Shown: in pieces, positions 33,001 to 45,000 of the stretch
How positions within the stretch are numbered: position 1 is the first letter of the stretch
Layout of the letters: each line of letters starts with the position of its first letter
NCBI GenBank assembly: GCA_037693485.1
Contig: CM075344.1
Coordinates: 76,007,501-76,071,500 of the forward strand
Direction of reading: 5' to 3'
Length of the DNA stretch: 64,000 nt
DNA from: Kitagawia praeruptora
Lineage: Eukaryota > Streptophyta > Magnoliopsida > Apiales > Apiaceae
Program-made: the position numbers and the translations under genes
The notes under the pieces: generated by a model
Told to the model about the DNA's origin: nothing
The model's input: the letters and a program-made list of their open reading frames with translations, nothing else
Database searches by the model: none

Positions 33001-36000
33001 ACCAAAACCAACTAGCAAGCAAATATCTCAAAGAATGCAACTAACTCCAAATAGAGCTCGACTAAGTCCCCGTATGCTAACAATACATGAACAGAAACGT
33101 GCGTGTGTGCGGTGCTCATCAGATATACTCCTAAAACTAGATCGAAATCATACCTATCCTTCGCCAAGTCAATCACAGGTTTATAAATAGAATAGACGGT
33201 AAACACTTCATAACCTAGGAACACCTCCATCATCATTCGAGTTAGCCAGGAATTCATGCTTTATTACTAACAACTACGACACATAATACTATCTACAACA
33301 CATGCTTATTTAACCGTGCAATGGATGGGATCCCAAAAGGCTTATACAATAATACTTATGTAGCGAGCGTTAGGTTAGTGGATCCTAGACTATAAAAGCC
33401 TTAGGTCACTAGGCACAAAGTCCCCGCGAACTTAATTGCTCGAGTATTAAAGAGCTCACCTTGGTTAATTTTGCATTTAACAATTGAAACTTTTGACTCT
33501 TTTTTTTTTCCTGATCTTTTTTTACCTTTTTTTTATATATGCAATCTGGAATGAGAATTCTCATTTCCAACCCTAGACTACTCATATAAATATGAGCCGG
33601 CTACTAGCCATTCGACGCCTAGCAATTATTGACAATTAATAACAATTAGCATGAAATCCCTGGTTTCCCCCAAACTTAGACTTTAGTGCTCCTACGCCAT
33701 CAAGGGAATAACGAAAATTCTAAATATAATCAAGTGATAAAATCTAAAACAACCAAACAAGCATAACCTCAACCTAGCTCAAAAGCAAACGACGAGACTG
33801 TGTAAAAATTTTATTCCCGAAACATGCAAATCAATTTCATAGGAACTACAAATCAACCCTCTACTCATCATTACCGCACTTAATTAGACATCGACCTAAC
33901 AATCAGAATTAGCTCATCTTAAGGGATCATTAAATATGCTATTATGCAAATGCAACTAGATGAACTCACATGATTTACAAAAACAAAATAACAAAATGCC
34001 CTACATGAAACAAACATAAATAATACGAACAAACATGCATGAATTACTACTAAAATGCAAAATATGATATCTATATAATGACACACAAATACTACAAGTA
34101 ACTACTATACACTACTTATCCCCCAAACTTAAAATATTCAATGTCCGCATTGAATGGAAGGTAATACAAGGGATAGTAGAAACATACCTACTCATCGGCA
34201 TCATCACCCTCCTCAGGTGAATCAGGTGGTGGATACTGAGTACGAGCTCCGAAGACCGGCCACTATACCGTAATACTCGTAGACTGCAATGCCGTACTCA
34301 ACGCCGTGGTCATGTCCTCAGCATACTGACGGTTGCTATCATACATAGCATCAATACACCTATTCAAGCGTCGGAAGTGAGTATCCAATGTTGTCATATC
34401 AACCATAACCGGAGACTGACCTGCTCTCGGATCCCTAGGAACATGTGATGGAGTGCCCGCTCCCTGACCACCAGCACCATCCACTCTGTAACCTAGCCCT
34501 CTAGGATGTGGAATGCCACTTGACCATTCCACCATCCTGTCAATAGAAGCATCATCAATAGGAGCCCCGGCCGTCTGCACAGGCTCATCCTCGTACCATC
34601 TCACTCTCACAGCAGTACATAACCCCGTGATAATAGAAGCATGAGGCATACTACCTGTCGAATGACCTCCCAAAAACTTAAGCATATTCTGATTAATAAC
34701 ATAACCGAGGTCAATGTACTCCCCCTTAAGAATACCCCAAAGCAGAATAGCCCTATCAACTGTCACATCAGTAATATGTGAAGATGGCATGATATTAGAA
34801 CATATGAAAAAGAACCACGCCCGTGCGAACTTAGTCATCGACGACGCAGGAAAATTAGTCTTCTCACCGTCCTGCACTTCCACACCGTGCCCGGAATACA
34901 TAACTCAGTCACAAAAGCATCTAGATCCACATCCTCCCTCGACTTCTTAGCCCAATCCTCAACACCCCTAGGCTTAGGTCGCTGCCCAATAAGAGTACGA
35001 ATGGCACGGGGTGTATAATCCACAGACATTTCCCTCACAACCGTGTAATTGTTCTTGTCCCCCTTAGCGTTCGTATAAAATTCCCGAACAATGTTCAACG
35101 GAACATCATTGGCAAACTCACAAAACAGAGCCCAACCCCTCTCACGAATCATAGCAACCATCTAAACCTCCTTAGAAGGCAACAACATTCTCTCCTTAAT
35201 AACCCCCTTAAACAATATCCGAGCATACTCCGTTTCGGCCTCCAGAGACACAAACTTCTCTACTTCTCCCCCCGAATTCGAATCCTCGTCCGAAGATGGA
35301 CGGGTACCACTACTACTACCAGCCAACCGTTGCCTTTTCGGAGCCATCTCAACAACACAATCACAATAATCAACTACAAATATCTTCCAAGCAAATAACA
35401 ACACAAACCCCCAAATTGCAAGAACACAAATTCGCAATAATAAAAGAGATGAAATTAGAGTTATACCCACACGAATTGGAGAGGTGAACTTGCAATGATA
35501 CTCCTCCAAAATTCGAATTAAACCTCTTTGAACTTGGAATGGATGTTTAGGATTTTGAATATAGAGATGGGTTTGTGTGTATATCTATAGAGGTGTATGT
35601 ATATGAGATGAAGGAGTGAATTAGATGTAGGATTGGATTGGGAGAGGTTAGGGATTTGAAATAGAAGTGAAATATTAGATAGAGTAGGGAATTAGGGATA
35701 GAAGATATGATTTTTTGGAGTTTTAACACAAAAATTTGAAACTGGGCAGGAGGGTTCGACGCAATCTGTGCTGGGATGGCTCCATCTGCGCTGACAGTTA
35801 CTGTTCATACGTTTTTTTAATTATAATAATCCATGACTGAAGAGTGTACAACAATGCTTGGGTTGCCTCCCAAGAAGCGCTCTTTTAATGTCAATAGCTT
35901 GACATCCTCCCTCGAATTCAAGTAGTCGCCAAAACAGCGGAAACCTTCTCACGGTTAAACATTCCTCTATAGTAATGCTTCAACCTCTGTCCATTCACCT

Positions 36001-39000
36001 TGAAAGCATGATCCGGTGTTGTTTCATAAATTTCAACAGCTCCATGTGGAAACACCGTCTTAACAATAAATGGACCCGACCATCTCGACTTGAGTTTTCC
36101 CGGAAAAAGCTTGAGGCGAGAGTTAAATAGCAAAACCTGTTGACCCGGCACAAATGCCTTGTGCACCAACTTCCTATCATGCCACCTCTTGACCTTCTCC
36201 TTATACATCTTGTTATTTTCGTAAGCTTGCTCACGAAACTCCTCAAGTTCATTCAATTGAAGCAACCGTTTTTCACCCACAGCCTTAATATCCAAGTTCA
36301 ACTTCTTCAACGCCCAATATGTCTTGTGCTCTAGTTCTGCAGCCAAATGACATGCTTTCACATAAACCAACTGAAATGGAGACATACCTAGGGGTGTCTT
36401 GTAGGCCGTTCTGTAAGCCCACACAGCTTCATCCAACTTCAACGACCAATCTTTACGGGATGGATTCACCACTTTCTCCAGAATTCTCTTGATCTCCCTG
36501 TTAGAGACTTCCGCTTGACCATTAGTTTGAGGGTGATAAGCCGTAGCAACACGATGCGTCACATTATACTTCGCCATCATGGCAGTAAACTGACGATTAC
36601 AGAAGTGTCCCTCATCATTGATTATAGCACGTGGTGTCCCGAAACACGTGAAAATTTGCTTATGCAAGAAATTCAATACCACCTTAGCATCATTGGTCGG
36701 TAAAGCTTTAACCTCGACCCATTTAGACACGTAATCCACAGCTAGCAAGATGTACTGATTATTGCACGAAGAAACAAACGGTCCCATGAAGTCAATCCCC
36801 CAAACATCGGAAATCTCCACCTCAAGAAGCATGTTAAGAGGCATCTCGTTCCTCCTAGATATATTGACAACCCTCTGATAGCGATCACATCTCATCACGA
36901 ACTGATGAGCATCCTTAAATAAGGTAGGCCAGTAAAAACCTGCCTGAAGCACTCGAGCTGCTGTCTTCTCACCACCATAATGGCCACCATAAATGGTTGA
37001 GTGGCAATTTCGCATAACACTCTCCGTCTCACTATACGGAATGCATCGCTTGATCATCTGATCTGCTCCTTGTCTAAACAGAAATGGCTCGTCCCATCGG
37101 TACCACTTCACATCATGTAGAAACTTCTTCCTTTGAGCACTAGATAGATCTGGAGGAATAACATTGCTCACCAAATAGTTCACAAAATTTGCAAACCATG
37201 GTTCTTCTTCTTGTATTCCAAAAAGTTGCTTATCGGGAAAAGATTCATTAATAAAAGTGTTATCCCGTGAATCCTTACCGTGGTCCTCCAAACGTGATAG
37301 ATGATCCGTCACCTAGTTTTTCGTACCTTTTCGATCCTTAATCTCCAAATCAAATTCTTGGAGTAGAAGCACCCAACGAATCAACCGAGGTTTTGAATCT
37401 TTCTTTGAAATCAGATATCGAATAGCTGCATGATCCGTATAAAAAATCACCTTTGTTCCAAGCAAATAAGATCTAAACTTCTCAAAACCATAGACAACTG
37501 CTAACAACTCCTTCTCCGTAGTGGTGTAGTTTAGCTGTGCATCATTGAGGGTTTTACTAGCATAGTAAACCACATGAAATATGTTATTCTTCCTTTGCCC
37601 AAGCACAGCTCCAACAGCATAGTCACTAGCATCACACATTAGCTCAAAAGGTTCCTCCCAATTAGGTGCAGTGATAACAGGTGCGGTAGTCAACTTCTTC
37701 TTCAAAAGCTCGAAAGCCGCTAAACAATCTTCATCAAACTTGAAAGAAACATCCTTCTCCAACAAATTACACAAGGGCTTAGAGATTTTCGAGAAATCTT
37801 TGATGAAACGCCGATAGAAACCCGCATGACCAAGAAAACTGCCACCTTAGCCTTATCCACCTTAAGTCCTCTACTAGATACCTTGTGCCCAAGAATGATT
37901 CCTTCTTGCACATTATAGAAACCATTGATCACCATCCAATCAGGCATACCTAGTCCTCTACTAGATACTAGTTTGTGTTGGTACCCGTCCATCTTCGGAC
38001 GAGGATTCGAATGCGGGGGGAGAAGTAGAGAAGTTTGTGTCTCCGGAGGCCGAAATGGAGTATGCTCGGTTATTGTCTAAGGGGGTTATTAAGGAGAGAA
38101 TGTTGTTGCCTTCTAAGGAGGTTTAGATGGTTGCTATGATTCGTGGGAGGGGTTGGGCTCTGTTTTGTGAGTTTGCCAATGATGTTCCGTTGAACATTGT
38201 TCGGGAATTTTATGCGAACGCTAAGGGGGACAAGAACAATTACACGGTTATGAGGGGAATGTCTGTGGATTATACACCCCGTGCCGTTCGTACTCTTATT
38301 GGGCAACGACCTAAGCCTAGGGGTGTTGAGGATTGGGCTAAGAAGTCGAGGGAGGATGTGGATCTAGATGCTCTTGTGACTGAGTTATGTATTCCGGGCA
38401 CGGTGTGGAAGTGCAGGACGGTAAGAAGACTAATTTTCCTGCGTCGTCGATGACTAAGTTCGCACGGGCGTGGTTCTTTTTCATCTGTTCTAATATCATG
38501 CCATCTTCACATATTACTGATGTGACAGTTGATAGGGCTATTCTGCTTTGGGGGTATTCTTAAGGGGGAGTACATTGACCTCGGTTATGTTATTAATTAG
38601 AATATGCTTAAGTTTTCTGGAGGTCATTCGACAGGTAGTATGCCTCATGATTCTATTGTCACGGGGTTATGTACTGCTGTGAGAGTGAGATGGTACGAGG
38701 ATGAGCCTGTGCAGACGGCCGGGGCTCCTATTGATGATGCTTCTATTGACAGGATGGTGGAATGGTCAGGCGGCATTCCACATCCTAGAGGGCTAGGTTA
38801 CAGAGTGGATGGTGCTGGTGGTCAGGGAGCGGGCGCTCCACCACATGTTCCTAGGGATCCGAGAGCTGGTCAGTCTCCGGTTATGGTTGATATGACAGCA
38901 TTGGATACTCACTTCCGACGCTTGAATAGGCGTATTGATGCTATGTATGATAGCAACCGTCAGCATGCTGAGGACGTGACTACGGCGTTGAGTACAGCAT

Positions 39001-42000
39001 TCCAGTCTACGAGTATTACGGTACAGTGGCCGGTCTTTGGAGCTCGTACTCAGTATCCACCACTTGATTCACCTGAGGAGGGTGATGATGCCGATGAGTA
39101 GGTATGTTACTACTATCTCTTGTATTACCTTCCATTCAATGCGGACATTGAATATTTTAAGTTTGAGGGTGGTTTAGGGGATAAGTAGTGTATAGTAGTT
39201 ACTTGTAGTATTTGTGTGTCATTATATAGATATCATATTTTGCATTTTAGTAGTAATTCATGCATGTTTGTTCGTATTATTTATGTTTGTTTCATGTAGG
39301 GCATTTTGTTATTTTGTTTTTGTAAATCATGTGAGTTCATTTAGTTGCATTTGCATAGCATATTTTATGATCCATTAAAATGAGCTAATTCTGATTGTTA
39401 GGTCGATGTTTAATTAAGTGCGGTAATGATGAGTAGAGGGTTGATTTATAGTTCCTATGAAATTGGTTTGCATGTTTTGGAAACAAAATTTTTACACAGT
39501 CTCGTCGTTTGCTTTTGAGCTAGGTTGAGGTTATGCTTGTTTGGTTGTTTTAGATTTAATCACTTGATTATATTTAGAATTTTCGTTATTCTCTTGATGG
39601 CATAGGATTACTAAAGTCTAAGTTTGGGGGAAACCAGAGATTTCATGCTAATTGTTATTAATTGTCAATAATTGCTAGGCGTCAAATGGCTAGTAGCCGG
39701 CTCATATTTATATGAGTAGTCTAGGGTTGAAAATGAGAATTCTCATTCCAGATTACATATACAAAAAAAGGAAAAAAAATCAGGAAAAAAAAAAGAAAAA
39801 AAAAGAGTCAAAAAAAGAATTTTGTGGGTACATTCGCTATAGGCCCTCACGAGACTTTACTCGTCCACTAGGGCTGCCTAGGGGTTTAAAGGGCTTGTTG
39901 CATATGCTAAATGCAACCGTGATCACCTACGGAAGTGGTACTAATTAGTTGGTGTCTAGTTGTTTTTGCTTGAGGACAAGCATCGGTTTAAGTTTGGGGG
40001 TGTGATAAGTGGATTTCATATCCACTTGGAGCGTTCCATATTGGCTTAAATTGATTCACTTGTCCTCAAGTTTGTTGTACTTTTGATGTATTTTGTGTAG
40101 TTGCGCAGGATTGCAATTATTGGCTAGGGTTGGAGGTTTTTGTTTTTCTTGGAGTAGATTTTTAGCTTGGAATAAAGCAAGGAGTATGTGTCTATGCTAC
40201 TAGGGAGTTTCAGAAGTCAAATGATAGAGAACGAAAGCTAGTGCAAAAGGGATGGAAGAAAACGGAGCAAGAACGAAGAAAATAAAGCAAGAAATCAAAT
40301 TCGGCAGAATGTTCTGGCGCAGATTGCCTTGATTGGGCGTAGATTGCGCTGGAGGACATGTCCCGGCGGGCACAGTTTGCCTTGATTATGGCGCAGATTG
40401 CTTTGGGCAATCCTGGAATTTTGCTGATTTCTATCCTACTTCGAATGTTATTGTATTTTTTGGACTTTTCTTGTTGGTTAAGTATTCTAGGGCCTATATA
40501 AACATATCCTACCCCTTGTAATTGATACCAACACTTCACGTAACACATAGAGAGAGCCGAGAGACGGAAAACCATATTCGAAGAAGGATTCCGAAGATCG
40601 TGACAATCAACGGAGTTCTAAGATCTACTTTTCTTTTGTATTCTTCTATTAAGGCGAAACTCTTGGATGTTTTTGAGATTTGTTTTCTTACTCTATTACT
40701 CTAGTTTATTATTCAATCCTTGTTTTATTATCATGTTTTCACTCGATCCCATGTTGACGAACGGTTCGATTACGAATTTATTTATGGAGCTTTAGTATCT
40801 TGATGCTTAAAAGATTTGTGTGTGATGTATCTTTGATATCCTCGTATGGTTATTCTTAATTGTTAGATGCGTAGCTAACATCTAATCTATTAATCTCTTG
40901 TGAAATGAAAGTGGATCTTGAGATTTAGAACTTGTCATGCTAGCATAGGTTCGTGATTGTTATCAACATGATTCGTGGTGTAATTTGAATTACTTTATAC
41001 TGCCCTGTGTGATCTTTATGGATAACTTGTTCTTCTACCGTTATGTTTTCAAATTCTATAGACATATAGGGTCTAAGCATAATTGGTGTCTATTCATCTT
41101 CTATCTCTTTTGTGGATGTATGAGTAGTTTGGTATACGTATGCTGACAGGTAGCGTGTACTTGTTTCGTGTTGTTCGATTAGATATCATTACCATTGCAA
41201 ATAGTGATTAAAGACGTCAGATCTAAGCGAAGTATTAATGAAGTTAGGATCCCATGTTTATTCTCATATAAGTAATTCGATTCCAATTCTCGTGAGTTAA
41301 TTAATTCTTAGTTTGTTAAATTGCTTTTTAGTTAATCTTAGTTAATCAAAATCCAAATTTGTTAATTGTCTTAGCAGTGAATAAAAACCATACATTGTTG
41401 CATAGGTGCATTAACTGAATTGAAACCTAAACCAGATCTCTTTGGGAACGAACTCAATTTTATTCTATATTACTTGTGACCACGTACGCTTGCGTGTTTT
41501 TATGTTAACAACTAGCGTATATATCTATACTATACTATTATAAGCGAAATATGGTATAATTGGTTGGTTAGTTGGTTGGTTCACACCTTCCTAAAACAAA
41601 CTTTAAACCTTCCTAAAAAAATTAAAATTTATCATATCCATGTTGGCCACATGCACCTTTCTCCGGCGCAAAGAAAACGGATCAATCACTTACATAATTA
41701 AAATTTATCTAATAAATAAAATAATTAAACTAAAATAATATTGTACTAGCTTAAATTCGTGCATTGCACTATTTTTTAATTTGAATAAAAAATTTTAAGA
41801 TATGAATTTTGTAAGCTTAATTTTTAAATAATATGATTTGATATTAATCATATATGTTATTCATGATATTTCTTGAAAATAAGGGATTTTAATTAAAAAT
41901 ATAGAAAATATGATACATTTTAGCTGAAAAGGGTAATTGGTTAATTATTAGTAATTATACTATTATTATTTTATTTTATTGAATATAAGAGTGCGATGAA

Positions 42001-45000
42001 GAGGAGAGATCTAGAAAATTAATTACTAAATACTAGTTTATAATCCGTGCAAAGTACGGGTTACTTTTAATTTTTTATAATTTGCTTATAATATAGTATA
42101 ATATAAATATTAATTTTAATACGTTGTTGGGAGAATTCAAACCTTACACCTTTGTGTATTACAACTTTTAGTATAAAATATAAATTAATTTGTTGTTCAC
42201 AAAATTCAACATTAGACCTTGAAATAAAACAACTTTGAGTATTGTTATACTTATATCTAACGGTCATCATATATTTGAGTTGAAAATCAAACGATACAAT
42301 TGAAAGGGATAAACAAAAATGAGGGGATAACAAAAAAATTAGGGGTTAACCTTGCTTTAAAAAGAAAATTAGGGGTTAACCAAACCACAAAATATATCCC
42401 ATTTTGCTAATTATAGTATGTAGTTAGTAAATATAATATAATAGTATTTGAAAAGAAGATGTTTTAGTTGGGAAAATGGAAAAAAGAATGTGCTTTAGCT
42501 GAAAAAAGAGAAAATGCCCAAAATGCCTAGATTGGGAGCCCCATGGCCTGATATGCTGATATGCGGAAGCAGTGGCCCGATATACCCACCGGATACGCAT
42601 CCCTGTCATGCGTATGTTGTGATGCGCATCTCCAAACTGCGTAACAAGGGTCACGCATCTCCCAGATGCGTGATGACGTCATATGACGTCATTATGTGAA
42701 TTACAGCTCCGGCGTGCTCTGAAGGTTGAAGTCGCCTTAAAATCGCCACTCCTTCGTTCTCAACATTCCGGCCACCTCCACTGCTTATTATGGTATCAAA
42801 ATGAAGCCCAGACATGCCTCTTCCTTTTCCCCCGTTCTTTTCTTGATTTTTGGCCCCGCAGGGGCGTATACGAACTGAACGGAAAAGTAGATCGGAAAGT
42901 GAAGCTCGAATTGGGGCTTTTAATTCCGGCCAAAAAAACTAAAAACTAATGGTATAGGCATGTAGAGGGTGAAGAGACGAGCGTTTTGGTATATCGTATG
43001 CTAGTGTTCGAGTGCTGGAAAGGATTGAACGATTGTTCAAAACTTTTGGCCGGAAAAACGACGTCGACGGGAGGTTGGGGGTGATGAACAGTACCAGCAC
43101 ATACGCATGTTGGACATGCGTATCTCATGTCACGCAAGTTCAACATGCGTATCACTAGCTGTCCAAAATTCTACAGAAATGATTTTGTGAAGGACACGCA
43201 TGTGTCAAAGGAGTGTTCGGATACTCCTTTCCCACATGCGTGTCCCGTGGGTATTTAGGGCCATCCATTTCGAATATGGGTATTTCGGGCCAAATGTTTT
43301 GGGAGGTGGGCATTTAGGGCCATCACCCCTGAAAAAAGTAGTAATTATAATATTATTATTTTAATTTTAGGTTACACTAAATAATTTTTTTTAAAATATC
43401 TATCAAATTTTAGATATTTAACAATAAATTAAATTTTATATTAAATCAAATAATTAAATTCTTAATTCGTAATAAATATATGATAGTCCGTGGTTTGCAA
43501 ACAGGGTATATTTGGTTGTCGGTTTGGTACACTCAATAATAACCGTTAGATTTTAAGATAAATAAATAATAACCGTTGGATCTAATGCTAAAAGAATATT
43601 CCTTTTCTAATATTTGAAATACTCTTATAGGTTCTAAGTTCGAATCCCATCAACAACATATCTCTATTAAACATATATATTATTTTATAAACTACTCTCA
43701 CGAGTTTAAGATTCAATTTCCGTCAACAACATATTATTAATTATTAAAACACTATCGTTAAAAATACTATCAAATATGTATTACAATATTTTATTATCGT
43801 ATATAATTTATTTTCCTACTAATTAAATATTATATATGAAAATATGGGTAACAAAACAAAAAATATTAAAAAATACATTTGTGCATCATATATAGTAAAA
43901 AATTACACAAAATCTGAAAAACACTTACAATATAGAAAATTTTGTATAAATATCGAAAAAAGGTCTACATGATTAAATAAATTTCACTTTTTCTATTAAA
44001 TAAAAGTTAAAAATAACAATTTTTATGTAATATCTACTCTAACGAGTTTAAGATTCAATTTTCGTTAACAACATTTTATTAATTATTAAAACAATATCAT
44101 TAAAAATACTATCAAACATGTATTACGATATTTTTATAATTTATTTTCCTACTAATTAAAAAACATATATGAAAATATGGGTAATAAAACAAAAAATATT
44201 AAAAAATACATCCGTGCATCACACGAGTAATAAGCTATATAGTAAAAAATTACACAAAATCTGGAAAACAATTACAATATAGAAAATTTTATATAAAAAT
44301 CGAAAAAAGGTCTATATTATTAGATAAATTTCACTTTTTCTATTAAATAAAAGTTAAAAAAAACAATTTTATGTTATATTTATATGTATACGTATGTATT
44401 TTAAAATAATAATTTAAAACAACCGTGCATCGCACGGGTTATAGGCTAGTATATATTATATACTTAATGTATATAATATATTTGTGTTCTAACTTCTAGC
44501 TTCTAACTTCTAACAAACTTTTTTCCCTTCTCTCTTATATGTATATGTATAGAAAATCTTAAACCTACGAAGATAAATACCACAAAAATATTGAAAGAAG
44601 ACTAGAGAAAGAAGAGAAGAAATTATGTAATCTAATTTAGAAATTTTTAACTATGGTACAAACAAAAAGATTACTAAATCAATGATTCAATTATCAAATT
44701 CTTCCAAACCACATGAACAAAGTAACTCCACAGGATCACAACTACATAGTGCAGAGCAGTTTTGCACACTGCATAGCAGGGCCCAGCTGCTACAAGACTG
44801 GACAACAGTGGCTGCAAGACTGGAAAATCCAAGTAAATTGCACTGCACAGTGCACAGAATGAAAAACAAGTAAACTGCATAACTGAGGTCTGAGAACAAA
44901 AAAATAGTGCAAGTCACGACTGTGAACTTTTAGGTTACATATAATGCTGAATGGGCCTGTTTTTGTTAATGGGCTCTATGTTTTTTGCTTTTTAACCCCA

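Larger units (their letters stand above)
31915..41510. mobile_element. Inverted-repeat Athila-like Ty3/gypsy structure in PAE-B intron 7
   Basis: Two copies of the 3' part of one LTR element face outward. Left arm: LTR piece, 3' UTR and post-pol ORF, read on - (31915-35308). Loop: pol of the left copy (35309-37979). Right arm: post-pol ORF, UTR and full LTR, read on + (37980-41510). The arms match over about 2.8 kb; the left arm has an extra segment of about 0.55 kb (about 32935-33490). Both arms share the same stop and frameshift in the post-pol ORF, so they come from one source copy. No 5' half, gag or primer-binding site is present. The left border was estimated by comparison with PAE-C intron 7. 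Confidence 0.78.
41524..44449 (+). mobile_element. Helitron with nested insertions
   Basis: Begins TCTATACTATACTATTATAA after host A (41523). Ends with the hairpin CCGTGCATCGCACGG, a short spacer and CTAG, before host T (44450). No Rep/helicase is encoded. Inside are a second, - strand Helitron end (42033), MULE-like element 4, and a 342-bp tandem duplication. Another - strand CTAG-type end near 41746 may mark a further relic, so the outer borders belong to one element only if all these are nested. Confidence 0.65.

Noticed and set aside
40333..40704. Small frames after the right-arm gypsy ORF as genes
   Set aside because: They lie within the LTR 40001-41510 and mirror frames in the left arm at 32040-32411, reflecting the inverted repeat only.
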